DNA from: Nipponacmea schrenckii | Taxonomy: Eukaryota > Mollusca > Gastropoda > Lottiidae | NCBI GenBank assembly: GCA_030562195.1 | Contig: CM060202.1 | Coordinates: 11,718,001-11,782,000 of the forward strand | DNA length: 64,000 nt | Direction: 5' to 3' | Shown: in pieces, positions 34,453 through 49,889 of the stretch | Position numbering within the stretch: position 1 is the first letter of the stretch | How the letters are laid out: each line of letters begins with the position of its first letter | Notes under the pieces: generated by a model | Databases searched by the model: none | The model's input: only the letters and a program-made list of their open reading frames with translations | Told to the model about the DNA's origin: nothing | Made by a program: the position numbers and the translations under genes

Positions 34453-37400
34453 ACTACACATTAACGTCCGGTTGGACGCAAACACGTAAGTTACCATGTA
34501 ATATAAGACATTGCCAACCGTCTGTCACTGAGACATATTTGAATCACGGTCCATCAAAAAGTACAATAAAAAACCACGACACTTATTATCACGTTAGGGT
34601 ATTAACCAGAATCAAAATCTATCTCTACTTCCAAAACCTATCAAGTTCTAGGTGAGTTGCCTTAACCAAATGTGTTAAATGTGATCGTGTCATCACGCAA
34701 TATGTTTTTGTATTAAAATGTCTGGCTGTGATTTTTCACTAAATATCTGTAATATACTAATGAAGAACTATATGTATTTCTGAAAGACTCAATTCCCAGA
34801 GCTATTGTCAGTTAATAATTATGTATTGAATAATCATCATTATATCACGCTATGTTAGCCCAACCACTAAATACAAGTAAAACACTTCTTGTGGTTATGA
34901 CAACTTTTTGTATATCTGGTCAAAGGGAACGTCATATGTATCTGGTCAGAGGGGACGTTATAGATTATTTGATCGAAAACATAAACGGCAATTTCTGCAA
35001 ATGTTTATTTCTATCGCATTGATGATATTGTTGTGTACATATATATCTATTGAATCTTTGGTAGACTAAAAATTTTGAAATATATATATATATATATATG
35101 CATCGTGACAGATGACTGCAAAACAGCCGTGCTTATCTCAGATGAGCCCAACCCAGGAATTAGATGTACTTGTATGACAATTGAGCCCAATGCATGTGTT
35201 GTTATATAGTGTGTCCCAATGTTAGTTTTATAACATAAGTCTATGACAAATGTACTATTTTGAATGAGCCAAAGACAATAACAATGTAGTTGGATATTGA
35301 AGTTAAGCCCGTGACAGATGAACATGTTTACTAAAAGCACATTGCAGTTGTTGCCGATGCGCTTATGTTAGAAGCAGTATAGAAGAACCCTTAACATAAT
35401 ATGTACTTGTTTAGGATGAAAGAATACAAAAAAAACAAAATATGTCTATGATATCAAAACTCACCTGAAGATGATGATTTGCTAGTCTCTTCTTATTACA
35501 AAAGGCCTAAAAGAAAAAAAAAATAATTAAATTTTTCCCAGACAAAAATTATAGAAAATACTGGAGATAATTCATCACGTATTTGTCATGATAAGCCTTT
35601 AGCGTTAGCGATTATAAAAAACCATAATCTTTAAATTCTGTTACGTGTATCCACAAAAAGTCTGTTTTAGAATGTTATGGAGATTTTAGTAGATTTTCCT
35701 TTCCAACTGTTTTAGTTTGCTTTAAAAATATATATTCAAATATGGTGTCAAGATTTACTGGTCATTTTTTTAAATAGTTATTTGATAAAGATTTGGGATT
35801 AGTGAGAGAAAACATAAGATCTTGAAATGCCGTTTCAATTCTACTATAATGCATTGTTGAAAAAATGAAATTTGGAAAACAATTCAACAATACGAAGATA
35901 CAGACGAAATTGCAAGGTGAAATAGCCTTGTAATCAGGAGCTGGAACCATGCAAGATAGACCAAGAAAGTTTATGTTATATTATACTTAATATTACCATA
36001 ATCATACCGCCATGTAAATTAAATACTAGATATGAATCGTAATAAAGTCATATCATGTTAATGTATAGGAGGCCACTAAAGGGCAGTTTATTTATCTATA
36101 AAACACATCTTTTCTTTTATTATATATATCCCTTGGCTACGGTCCTGTATAACCTGTAATCCCAGATCTTGCAATGACTTCGAGCTTAATGTCGATTCTT
36201 GAATGGCACATCACAATTCTTTTGACGTTTTTGGGATCATTATTCTTGGAATGGAAAATATTATTCTTGCCAGGTTAATAGCAATTCTTCCCGGGTTGGA
36301 TTCGCTACTTTGTGGTTTCTCCTAATTTTCCAATCAAAACTCTCAAATTTACCTCTTACTCATCAGACTAGGCCGATAACTGAGTTCGTTTCAATCTCGC
36401 ATTTATTATTTTAAAATCAATTGAAGAAAATTTAACTTATTTGAAATACAATTGATTGTCTGATTGAAATCCTACTGGTAGCGTCTGTAATCCTAAAAAA
36501 GAATTAAAGCAATTCAAAAGACCATTTAATCGCATTTTAACATTAACCGTTAAAATAGAACTGACAACCCTTAATCACAGGCGAAATAAAGTGACAAACG
36601 GTGGCGACGGGGTGTTTCGATACCATTTTAAATCGGAATAGAAAATAACTCTATATCTGAGAAGGAGGTTTTAGTGGGTATACGGGTTTAAGATATAACC
36701 ACTATTGAGCTCAGATGTTTTCAACAAATTCATTCATTTAAGGATGAAAACAAACCGCTTAATTACTGTAGTGTTATTAATATTATTGTCTTTGTTGCAT
36801 CTTGTGAATCTACCAATGCAAGATGAATGTCAAAGCTCTTGATAGCAGTCCAGAAACGCGGAGTCTCTTAACACTATAATTTAAGGCTATGATTTTTGAT
36901 GCTCAAATTGAAAAAGAAATGAGTCGAAAGCCATTATGATCGAACTTTTTTTAAATGGATACTGGAAGTCCTCCATAACCAGTATCCAGAGTTTGTAGCA
37001 TTGCTGGCAAACAGGTGTCTGAAGAATGGGTCTTAAAAACTTACCTTTAGAAGCCTCGTAGAGAATGAGTCGGACTATCAATTACACCGATTTGTAATTA
37101 ATTACTATAGATGTATTTGATATTTATTGCTTTCATTTATTGCTGCTGTAATATGCATAGATATCATAGTTATAATGATACAGTAATGGAATGGCTATTA
37201 AAGTGCAGGTTCATTTCCCATAGCAATTAGTGAATAATGAATATTCTCTAAACTACGATAACAAACTATATCTACGATAACAGACTATTCATGTCACACA
37301 AGGTAATAATTTCAAATTATTATTACTTCTGCAAAACAAATTTAAAGTAGAACTGTCTGCAATCGAATGACTCAAAATATTAACTATTTGGTCGATCAGA

Positions 37401-40400
37401 CCATCAACCCCTATGCCATCAAGAAACCATTGCATTTCATTGCATGAAATATGAGCAGGGAAAACATGGATACATATCATTCAATGTCATTCCGTAGCCT
37501 GTAATCATATCCTTCAATATCAGTTGGTCGCAACAGTTGATGAAGCAACATTCCGTTATGAGTGATGGCTGTAAAGAAATCGTATAGAAACAGTTTGAAT
37601 GTGTTGTCATCTTTTCCGAAAGAAATATAACTTCTTACATTTAAACAAGCGTCAGTCGACACATTTTGATATTTCTTTTTCTTATTCCTGTACCAATATT
37701 TATTATGTGCTGTATAAACGTGGAAAAGCGCAAGCAATAGACAACATTACAATTTTAATTGATATTTCCATCCGACCCTTTCCTTAAAATCTTACATACG
37801 AAGTTGTAAGATACGAAATTTAAAGGGTCTGAGAAAAAACTTCCGGTTCTGTTTTATTTAATAATAGTAATTATTCTAAGGTCACCTATGAATGTTTTTA
37901 CCTATTATCAGTTTGTCTGCAGGCTCGTTGAAGAATATATTACAAAATATTTTCGTCGAAAGTCGCAATACGTTAATATAACGTCCTGTCTGAAAATATG
38001 AAGTCGTTTTCTGATATCTTAAGGAACTTTTTCCGAATGCCTCTTAGTTGTGCTTCTGAAATGAACGGAGTGTTACCTTTGCAGATGTTATCACCCTTAA
38101 GGTATACTGACCTTTTGTAAGCAACCACAACATTTCCTTCTCACATCTCCTTGCATATTGCGATTTGTTTAATAGATTTCCGCCAGGCAGTGACAATTCT
38201 ATTAGTATATTTAATTAATTCCAAAGGGTATCCGTATACTCTTAATTAATCAATTAATCCTCACATGATTAGCCACGAAGTTCAACTTGTGGTCATTATC
38301 ACTTCAAGAATGAATGATGAAAACACAATCACCTTATAGTGGACATGGATATCATGGAATAATTTTTAACAAGTTATCACTTGTTTGCCTGATCAAAAGA
38401 AACGACCACAAAACGACATTAAAGGGATTGTATTTGACTAGCAATTCGCACGTAGTAAAAATGGCAGTGTGCACTGATTATCAATGTATATCTTGCTTCA
38501 AATAGTTATATGATAAACAAATTAATAAATGAAACAGGTGATTTTATTAGACCTGCCCACCCATCTATAAAAGACTAAATTGTTATGTGGACGTGATTAC
38601 TATATCAACTATAATCCCAAAGGACTAGGGATTCAATTTTGATCTTACATCAATAATGAACCTACCCCATTTCCGTAATATAATAATGATAATAATAAGA
38701 AAATAATTAATAATTAATTTGATTTTGTCGGTAATGAGAGGCGAATATAACCTTGTTTTTCAAACTTCAAAACGTTGATCTTCTGTTCTATTAGAAACCG
38801 CCTTGAAGGTTGTATTCTTAAGCATTGAAGGAATACGCTCCATATTTCAAGTGCAATATGCATAAACTATTAGTATTCAGAAACTTCCTGAATCTCTAAA
38901 CTAAATAAACCAAATGTATATGCTCACCCAAAACAGTGGTGACTGTATGATATTCACTGCCTCTTTCGAGATTTGCAAAATTTTGAATTCTACATTATTA
39001 TATTCGCATACGATTTGTAGGGAACGCAAGATAGTGATTTGTAAAGTTTAGATTATAATATACTGTATACTTCTTAGGTATCAAAATAAAAACTAAATCA
39101 AATGTCATAAACCTTTGGTATCATATCTTTTTATAATATAAAAAATACCAAAAAATTCTTAATTCTTGTAAGAAAGTTAATTTCTTGACAGTTTTTAATG
39201 AAATATTGTATAATGTACCCAAGAAGAGAAGTGTACGACTGAGGCTGAGTATTTCATTCCGTTGATTGTTTTATATACTGTGGGCGTATATTAACTTGTC
39301 TGGCAAGCTATCTTTGATTTTGAAAATGACCGACAAGTTTTATCGTCTTATAATAACCAGAGAAAGAGAAAGGTGGGCTGTAGAATACTAAAAAAGTAAA
39401 GCCTTAAGACATTTGGCCTGTCCTCTCTTTCGGGGGTTATAACACAACGGGTCCGAGGTCATTATCCAACTTATATACCGTTTGTTATTTAAATTCAAAA
39501 GGTAAATCTTTTGAAGAATGTGATGTGACTGAAAGTTTCTAGAATTTTCAGAAATATTTGGAACATTTCAAAAATTCTCAATGTAGCATTGGATGATATC
39601 CATTCTCATACAAAAACAATTACACAGTAATTAATGCTTAAAATTTCAATTTAAAATTACTTTAAATAAAACTTATTTGTGTACGTTGTATTTTAAAAAT
39701 GACCAGCGAAAAGTTATACAAGAAACAGCATGATATTGAATCTTCAGAGAAAGTCACACAATACTTTTTCCATGCTAGAGTCGTGTTATCCATGTAACAC
39801 ACATTATCAGTGTTACATCATAACGTATGATGCATTATGTAATTTTTTAATATTCACTTGTAAACAAGTTTTCGTTGAACACCAATGGTATAGTGAAGTA
39901 TATTTTTTTTTTAAACCTATCCCGCAAAATAAAACCTTTCCCTCAAATGTAAAACGTGTACCCCAGAATAAGAAACCTGGCTAAGAATTGAACCTAAGAA
40001 GAAACAGCTTGCCTTGAGGTGTCAGGTTATTCTATTCAGAAGCACTAGGATAATTCTGTCTGTATTGGCATTTATAAAAAAAAAAATTAACATTTTATTT
40101 AAAAAAAAAGAACATTTCAGACTTCAGTTATTTCTCGATTCAGGGATATGTCTTAAAACTAATGCCAAGCTAATCTCTATTTTTGTGCTATTTTTAAAAA
40201 ATAAGATAAGTGACTTACAAAATGTCGTCTGGAAAATAAAAGATAATGGTGTATATAATATAGTCTAAGCTTTAATATCCCAATGAAAGCTAGGATGCTT
40301 TCGCCTGTTTAAAGATGCATTCTGGGTATTTTTGTAGGGCGAAAAAAGTTTTTGCTTAATTTATGTAAACTGTACACCAAAATCTTGCGAAATCCCTCAA

Positions 40401-42329
40401 AGTTTCTGAAAGTTTTAACTATAAACATGCAACCGTTTATTTATAAATATCAAAGCTATTTAAAAAGTTGAGTAAATATTACGTTAACTTTTTAAATCTG
40501 TTATTGTTTTTGTTACGGTAGTGGTAAAAAGAAATTCTGTATGGATTTAAGCAAAGTAAACGCATTATTGTAAATGTTTATAAATAGCATATTTTCCGAA
40601 TGTTTGTAAGTATGATTACGATGGTTATTGATTAGTGAACAAATTGCACACTGTCCCTAAAAGGATTAGTTTAAAGGAATCTGCGATTGGTTCTTGCAAA
40701 TACATTATACAGTGAAATGTTCCTCATAATGTGCTTATCTGTCACCCGAGTTTTACAATTACTGTCGTTGATATAGTCGACCTTTGAAATTTTTCAATTT
40801 CTATGACATTTGAACAAAAAATCTGAGACGGATTGTTGATCATTAATAATAATGGATACAATACTTAAACATACATTTCACAGACAAACAATTATATAAT
40901 TTTGAATGATTGCAGAGAAGTCACAATATGAAATATTCATCTCAATTGAAAGCCAACATTGATAGACGCAAGGTTTGCTTCATGTATATTGATGGTTTTT
41001 GTGTATGAATTTTAATAGACAGCTGAATTCAAAACACATAATGTGTTGGATCGGCTAATTTTCTATGTTTACATTGTATCAGTTAAAGTCGAGAAGCTTG
41101 TTTTGTATATGAGAATATTCATTCATGTTTTCTAATATATATAATTCTTTCAATTGCAATTTACACAGATTTATTTCCCTTGGATAATGTTTTAAACATG
41201 CCAATGCTTACAATGAAGTCCGCGTCATTCAAATCAATTGCTCTATTTCGTATCATTTATTTATATATGAATGTAAGATTTCGTGGAATAAAACGAATTT
41301 GTCCAATTTTCATAATTGAACACATTTTACATGTTTATTTATTCCGTTTCGTTCCCAAGGGCTATAGGCCAACACGCCTGAACAGATACATTAGATCCTG
41401 GAAATAAATAAACGTTTTTTTAATAACGTTGTCAATTAACAGTTACCAATGAACAAAAATCAGTTTTTAGTAAGCCGATAAATTAAATCGATTTTCACTA
41501 TCTCTGTTTTTTGTTGTCAAGTTCGTGATTACACATATTAAGCTATTAGTTGGGTTGATGTTTGATTATATTAGCGATCATTGTCTGATCTCTTGGCCTT
41601 CATCTGTCAAATCAACTTTATCTGTAATAGACAGCTAAAAGAGAAAACATCGACTTGCCTCAATCTGTACAGGCAGTGGATATTGACTTTCTCCTTAATG
41701 AATCACGGAAGACCGATTTACTCTTTTCTTTCTCGTATGTAACACAACCTGTCTCAATGACTGCATATCCATCGATCCTGTTCATTTTACATTCGTTCTA
41801 ATGGCTAAAAAGATGCAGAAATAAATAATTCATTTTGATTTGAATAAACGAACTGACCGACCTCTCTTTCAGAATATGTGCTTACTGTGAAGTCCGCGCT
41901 CTTTTTTTAGGTACTGACACATACATTAGATTTATTAATAGATATAGATATATTAATTCTGCTGAAGCCGCCCTCCTACACACCAATTACTTGGTGTATA
42001 TTGGTGTCGTTATAAAGACAAGATTTTCATTCTTCTAAAAATACTCAATATCTACATAAACAACAGGCTTGGATTCACTAGTGTGATTTGAAATATTGAA
42101 AACCAAATATAATCTTTTGTCATGTACATAATATAGCAGTTATTAGTTTCCCATGAGAGATTACCTTATTGTTAAATTTTGTGTCATATTTTTTTTCCAT
42201 TCTGTTACGCAAAGAAAAACAAGTCTATTCATTGATATATAAAAACCAATTTATTTCTTTCAGGTAGTATTGATAATCGATTGATTAATAAGATGTACTG
42301 GGATTTCTTTCTGTTAGGTTTTTCATGTA
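34453..42329. other. No supported gene
   Basis: Contains a short AT dinucleotide run at 35081-35099 and an AATA-rich patch near 38683-38716. Short frames (35047-35340, 37477-37737, 39730-40268, 41180-41407) show no domain I recognise. Confidence 0.5.
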
Positions 42330-42900
42330 TGATTAGTTACAAATATTGGTGTACTATTATTGATAGTGTTGATTGATAAATTATTGCTGTATTTTATGAA
42401 AAGTTAAAGCTATTGTCAGTGTCTTTAGATGTTTTTTATTTATTGCTGTTGTATAATTAATTTTTGTCGTTGTTGTATGATAAGCTATTTCTGTATTGTA
42501 TGATAAATTATTTCTGTCATACATGATTATGTTATGTGTTATGATTAGTTACCGCTGGCGTGGTATAATACGTTATTGCTGCTGTTATCACTACTTTGTA
42601 ATTAGGCTTTCGTTATGTAATGCTGTTGTATAATGAGTTCCTGCTGTTATTGTATGATAAGATATTGTTGCATTTATTTGATAACTAATTGCTGCTGTTG
42701 TGCGGTGAGTTATTGCTATTGTTTAGTGATTTATTTACTGCTGTTGTGACATACTCAAGTCATTGCTATATTTTTATCTGCTGTTGTTGTTCGATAAGTT
42801 TTGCTTTTGTTTGGATACATCATCGCTGTTGTATCATTGAATATTGCGGTTATTGTACGTTTAGTTATTGATATTTTTACGATTAGATATTGCTTCTTTT
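42330..42900. repeat. Degenerate tandem repeat, about 20-25 bp
   Basis: Phrases of the type gataagttattgctgttgttgtat recur about 25 times with many substitutions and length changes. The frame at 42689-42871 is a product of this composition. Confidence 0.75.
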
Positions 42901-45900
42901 GTATTCCATTATTTCTTTTTAAATCGAAACGAAATAATCATATAACTTGCATTTTGTTTCGCCCATGAATTGATAACACCAAGACAACACCAAACTTTCT
43001 TAAAATTAAGTTTCCATATATAGATGTCTACTTTCCGAGAAGGTCACCATTTGGCCGTTTACTACCTAATCTAATTACTAACTATTCAATAATAGAAACA
43101 AGACAACTTCCGGTGTCCATTGTTCATGCACATTGCAAGTCTAATTATTTTACACTCAACTATATCATTTGTTCTTTAACCGGAAATAGGCCTCGTACAT
43201 TTTCAATACGAACGAGTTCATTCCATTTATTTTTTAACGGCTGATAATTTGAACGATAACATTCTTCTTATATTGACAATAATATCCAGTCAAATTAAAT
43301 AGCTTTTAAGTCATTGACTATAAACAATTACTCACTAAATAAAAGAATAGTATTGGAAATGTCTTGAAGTTGTCCAGACCACACACAATACTACAACATG
43401 GTTTCAATTAATATCAGGAATATATCTTTTATTTATAAAGCTCCTCTTTTCCGGTAGACAAACAATCACACCGAATACGGACACGTACCATATACGATTT
43501 CGACCTTTCACTAAATGTCTCCCCTGAACACATTCTTGTTTCATCCAATTATGTGAAGGGTGTACGATAATATATACAGTCGCAAAATGAAGAAGTACAT
43601 GAGATAAGAGTGATGAAATGAAAAGTGAACAAAAAAATTGCAATCGATGAGAGAATGGAACTTTTCTGATGTTTTTGATGAATTCCTCTATCGGAATAAT
43701 ACCGACTTGATATTTACTCGAATTTCTAAACAATTCTATGTACGTTTAAGCAAGGTTTCAATAACATTATAGCTCATATATAAGTTAAATCCCGAAATAG
43801 TGAGGTTTTGTCTGTAGAGGGATACATTACTACTCATACAGAAAAATTCTAAAATCGTTAGTTTTATCACCTTCCAAACAACATCTTGCTATATTGATCA
43901 GTTATCTTAGACAGAAAAAGAGGGAAGGTGGATTGGTCGAACAAACAAAATGAATGAAAATATCATCTTGACAATCGTCATTTATGGTGTGACAATTATG
44001 TTCTGATGATTCGCGCTGAGGATCGTTTTGTCAAGTATATTGGCTCTTATTTTCGATTGATCATTCTCATGTTCTTTAATACTTTACACAGAATTTCCAT
44101 GTCCGTCAATTTCTGAATGATACACAATCTTCCCTTCTTAGTACTACGATCTGCGACATCAAAACCCCCAAAGATAGGCTATTAACACAGGGCACCAGAC
44201 TTTTAACTATTGATTAAGGTAACAAGCCCTTAGCAGAGCCTTAATCCAGTCTGATATATGGATATTTTCAAATACATCTATATTTACATTGACAGATCTT
44301 TTGCCTTCTGGGGCAGAACAATCACCATATCCATCACGCCCCTTCTATCAGTGTCTGTTCCTTCCAGGTCACAGCCGGCCTTGTGGTAAATTGGACAAGT
44401 TAATGGATTACATGAAAAACGACGCTTGAATGATCACAAAAATCACCATCATATAACTTTCAATTTAATAAGGAAATCATGTGTTAAATTTTATATTATC
44501 GTGGAGTAATTGCAGCTAGAGGTCTATTGCCGCCAAGATCCTTATCTTTCAGAACCAAGCACTTGAAAATGTAATCGGAGAATCATTTAGGGAATAGTAT
44601 CGTCTGGAGCAGAAACTTAAGTTTTTTGTTTTAATCTTGTTTATTGGTACTTTTATTTCATATAATAATAAGACCTAGACCTTTGGTTGTGCTTGTAAAA
44701 AATACATTTAAATTATAGTCTTTTGTTGTTTAAACTGTTATGTCAATTTCGACCTTGAAAATGGTCTTGAATGAATTGTGAAAAGGCTTCATTTCAATCT
44801 AGATCAACTGCAAAGATTTGGAAGGTACAGTTTATTGTGAAAGCAGCACAATTGACAGGCTCAGGAAAGGTAAACATCGAAATCAATTTTAAACATTTAT
44901 ACTACATAGTTTCGATGGAAAACAATCATCTCTTTTCATTGAAAAGATCGACATTTCATTAAAATTGATCTCACCCCGATATCTGACGTCTTCTTTATTC
45001 TATCAAGTTTCAAATTCAATCAATTTCTCTTTTCCATTATCAAGATTTGCATCAAGTTCACATTACTACCAACACTTATTGATGTGACGAGGAGCTGAAA
45101 AGTGTGATAAATTAAAGTCGTAGCTCCTTAGTAATCAATGGTTTCAATGAAACCTAAAAGACAAATCTTGTCAGATGAGAAAGAAACCAAACGGATTTCT
45201 CATAGTCTTTTACGTGCAGGACCATGGAATACCCAACATACATCAATGTTTGAGAGGAAACATGTTTCGCTAACCAATCATGTTTTATTCCTTTTCTTGA
45301 CTTCTGCCTTGATAGGGCACTGTTTATTATTTATGATCTGTTTTGATATTCGTAGTATTATGGAATATTTAGGAACTGTCGTCAAGTATAAATTCTAGTT
45401 ATTTTTTACGAGCTACAGATATTTCGAGTTCCGCCTTTAAAAAAATCATGTGATTAAATTACTAGGCTACATGTTCAGGAAACTTAATTAGAATCTTGTC
45501 CTCAACTCTTAAGGCTCTCAAAGTGTAACCACGTGTTCTAATTCTTCTCACGATTATGTCATTTTAGTAATTGGTTGAAAATTGGTTAAATTTAACCTGA
45601 AGGGCTAGGGCAAAGAAAACTGATATACTGAAATAGTAATACGTACTGATTACTTGAGACAATATATATCCTCGTGGTTATTTACTGTACCTACTTCACG
45701 GCATCACCAATGGATGATTTTTAAACGATTCCCATTAAATCTCTCCGTGAGTGCATTAAAGTTCACATTGGGTGGATTATGTGATTCTGATGTACTGTTC
45801 AGTATCAGAATATCATAGAATCTTATCTATTTCCAATGTATGTATAGAAGGTTTACATATTACTGATGCTCTAAGCCTGGAAAAATGTGGTTTCTCTAGT

Positions 45901-46064
45901 ACACAGTTTACAAACCTGCACAACTAACAGTGTAAAATATGTAGATAAATTAAATTTCAATCCATTGTCTTACAATTTTGTGGTACCAGATTACTGTGTA
46001 AACAGTTTCACCTGAGAACTAAATTAAGACTGACAAGAAGTTACAACTCTGACTAAACTATAGA
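42901..46064. other. No supported gene
   Basis: Frames at 43404-43733 (minus, 109 codons), 44771-44962 and 45138-45398 have no recognised motif. The last ends in a hydrophobic stretch, which is expected of AT-rich random sequence. Confidence 0.5.
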
Positions 46065-46070
46065 AGATCA

Positions 46071-46330
46071 GGAGCCGCGGTAAGTTAGATGCTTGCTAAC
46101 CAGAGGGTCCAGGGTTCAATCGCAGCAAAGATCGAGATGAACTTTGGGATTTTTCATGACGGAGGGGCTGACATGGATGTACACGTTACAGATCCTTGGA
46201 TAGTTGGAAACAGTAGGCTAACGCCGTTTTCCCTCATTATGTTGCCCGTTTTCATTAGCCCAATTGCTGCAGAAGAGTACACATAAACTCCATTCATTTC
46301 AAGTCTACTAGAGGGTCCTTGACTATAGTC
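46071..46330 (+). mobile_element. tRNA-derived SINE-like head and body
   Basis: The stretch at 46071-46123 reads like a degraded tRNA. A box-A-like TAAGTTAGATG lies at 46081-46091. The anticodon-arm-like gcttgctaaccaga follows, and GGTTCAATCGC at 46113-46123 fits the box-B consensus GGTTCRANNCC except near its end. The next 200 bases are less AT-rich than the surroundings and open in both directions (46089-46286 plus, 46154-46336 minus), as is common in SINE bodies. No poly-A tail or target duplication was identified, and a functional tRNA fold is not supported. Confidence 0.4.
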
Positions 46331-49300
46331 GTACATTCCTTTTATTCAAAAAATTATTTAGCCCATATTTTGATTGACAAAAGTAAATGACTTACCTCGA
46401 AATAGGCCTTCAGCAACTTCTACTAAAAGTACCAGTAACTTCAACCTAGTCGCATCAGTTGGTTCCATCAACTTTTAATGTGTGAAGAAATGTGGATTAC
46501 GAAAGACATTACGCGGTGTTAAAGATTTGTCCAATAACGTTATTCACTTGTGATTTGAATCATACACTATAATTACTCTAGGTATTAAATCCATTTCATA
46601 TTAGACATGCGTTAGGCTTAACGAGGTGTTAACATTGTCAGACACTTACGATGTTTGCTGTTTTTGGAATTATACTCATTACCAAATCCATTATCATCTC
46701 ACAATACTATGTTTTTTAAAAAGTAAAAGCATCTGTGTCATTTATATTCACTAAGGATGCCTCGCATCATAGATTCCTTTTCCTAGCACTTTCTGGATTA
46801 CTTTCACTGGCAGCAATCTAGATCTGTTTGCCATAGGTAAGCGCGCTTAAAATCGCTCAGTTCTAGGTCCGTAGGCTCTTATTTTAAAAAATATCCACAG
46901 TGTAATTTCATGCAAGAACCACGTGTATCACACTTTTTCAATTTCCTACCATAGGCCGGTATTCGGCCATTAGTTTCATAGTTTATAGTTTTATATTTCC
47001 GAATTCAACAGAGCATAAATTGTCCAAAATTTAGCGAGCTAAAAGTTACTCCATATGACTGTATTGTGATTCCAGAACAGCATTAATCGCCACAGGTCAG
47101 CTTCTAGGAATTAAGCAAAACTTCAGAAGACACATTTAGGTTGTTACAACTGGGAACGACACACACTAACACATAGCTACCAGAAAGGTTAAGGACTTTG
47201 TCTGTTCCGAAGTAAAATCACACAAATTGAAGCATGCTCGACGTTACCTTGAAAATCAAGAAGAAGAATGTAAGCAATTCCAAGTCAGGTCTTCAAAATT
47301 TAGCATGCACAAGCTGTAAAGTGGATATAGACGTCGAACTATATAAATCAACTTGTATTGAAACACTGTCACCTCTCATTACTCACTCAGACGAACTTTA
47401 TAGCTCTATAAAACCATTTAAGAATTATCTATTCAGACACCCAGATTTTTGTCACACACACACATTCGACTATACGTACGTCAATTTTCTCTGAAATAAG
47501 TTTTAAAGATAACTATAAGAACTGCTTCCATTTGCAGGAATAATTCCATTGTAAAAGGTTTGAAATTAACCTAACGTTCTATCGATCTTCATAAGTTACA
47601 CAAACATGTAGAAAAACGTTGTCATCTTCCCACACTTAATAAGTCAATGTACATATTAGGAATGTGCAGTCTCGTCCTATGTGTTTCCAGCTATCCAAAA
47701 TTATTTTCTTTATGTTTAACGCCTCGTTGTATTTTGGATTTGTGTCAAGCATATCTGATATTTTTACTTTCGACATATTCTAATTCAAATAAAAAATTGG
47801 AAATGTCAAACCTGATCACAATCAACGGAAAAGTCAAGATATACAGTCGCATACTATTGACAGGTTTGTAGAAGAAATTCAAGCCTATTCACTCATACAA
47901 TGTTTACAGGGTAAAATGTAAGAACGTTCGACGGATGAAAATCGTTCTAATGTCAATTGTCATATAACATTTTCTTTGTTCCATACTACCTGTCTTTATT
48001 TAATTCACCAGAAGAAAAGCAGGACGTTTCATTATAACTAGTTCTTTTGATAAAGTAGTCGTTATACAAGTCGCAATGACACATGATACTATTCTAACAT
48101 GATATTCAATTGCTGATAGATTGTGAACCATTAAATAAACCGGAACTACTCAACTTTCATCAACAATTTTATAACTCTAGTTTTTTAATGTATTTTTGTA
48201 TAAATCAATCACAGTTTGATAAGTCTGCTTGATGTTTGGCATTTTATTTTATTTAATTTATCTGAATCTATGTTGAAAACACAGCTGAACGATGTCATTT
48301 TTTAGAGAAGACAAATGCAGATAATTCGTGGACTGAAGTCTATGAGTGGAAAAAGAAGTATTACGTCTTGTCCCACACTTTATCTAGAAAATGAAAATTA
48401 CTGACTATATATTGCAATGGATAAATAAACGTGAGTGGTAATTCTCCTACAATTTATTGAAATATAAAATTCCATTTCATTTCTTTGATGAGTGCACACT
48501 CTGCTACAAAATTTCTCTTTCTATTCATTAAAATTAACAATGACCGGCATCGTGGATAACATTCTAAGTAAGAAGACCAAGGATCCATAAATCAGAAACA
48601 GTCCACCATTGTTACATGTACTACTAAACTTAATCATAAATGATTAATCAAGAAGATAAATAATATAGATATAACCAAGACGTTGACAATCGTGGATCTC
48701 ATTATTTCTGACCTCATGAAAATAAGAAAATAGCGCTTTTAAGAAAATGCCAAAGTCCTCCGACCTGGAGACTGGACACTTCCCCACACCGCACCCACAC
48801 TCATGTACCTTATTCCCACTATGATAACTAACCGTCCCTATATCTCATTCAATATAAAGTCAAAATCCATTATGCATTTATTAATTAGACTCTGGATTCG
48901 ACAGAGAATTCATTCTGTATTTCTGTAAACAGCCGCGAACCGGAAAAATAACCTACATCTCAAACACCTTGCAAACATTTTCAAAAAAATCTAATATAAA
49001 TGTCTGAAGCTTGTATTATTGAATACTGATATAGGGTTTCAGAAAAATATGTATCGACTTGACAACGGAAAAATGGTATTGATCTTGTAAGCACGTCAAG
49101 CTATAGATAGCATTTAGACGTGATAATTTTCAGATCAGCTCACATCATTATTTCGTTTTACTTTGTTATTAAAGTTTCAAATATTCACCAATCGTGTTTA
49201 AGTGCATTAACCAAATTACTTAACGTTTATAATTAATAATAAAACAACAAAAACACAAAATTGTTTTGTATGACGAACTTTTTATTGTAACTCGGTCAAG

Positions 49301-49889
49301 TATTATTATAATTCGCCAGAAACAAGAGCTCCTGTTACTTTTTATAAAATAATCAAGTGTAAAGAATTAGAAACATTATTTATGTTGAAATGATTCCACT
49401 TCAAACTGTCTCGATGTGCTTGTTCAAAGAGAGAACAACAACTGCATCATTCAACAACATACAAGTGGATCAACTAAGAAAATAGGACCATTTTGAAATA
49501 GTGTCACTAAAGCTGTTAATTAATTTGTTGACAAATACTTATGTACAAATCACACAAAATATTCGATTGTTCCGTAGAAAAAGTTTCTAAATTTATTATG
49601 CGTATCAAAGACTAATTAATTACTTTTAAAAAAATATTGATTTAATTTACACCATACTGTTTTTTGATCAGAAACTAAATCTAATCGGAAAATAAACTTT
49701 ATCAAAGCCCTTCGAACTTAGTGAGTTGATGGAAAATGTACTGGAATTGCTAAACAACAGACGTCTGAAAATACGAATGGTGCAAATAGTTGTGCAAATA
49801 GATTTATCAGTATACCCGATACATATTAGATAACAAGTAAAGAAAACCACATTAGAATGCAATGAAATACCATTGCAATCATATCATTG
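46331..49889. other. No supported gene
   Basis: Frames at 47234-47494 and 47647-47871 show no recognised motif. No repeat or RNA was seen. Confidence 0.5.

Noticed and set aside
35081..35099. AT dinucleotide run
   Set aside because: Ordinary microsatellite. No structural or regulatory claim can be supported.
43404..43733. Minus-strand frame of 109 codons
   Set aside because: No recognisable motif, no neighbouring exon signals, and a length expected by chance.
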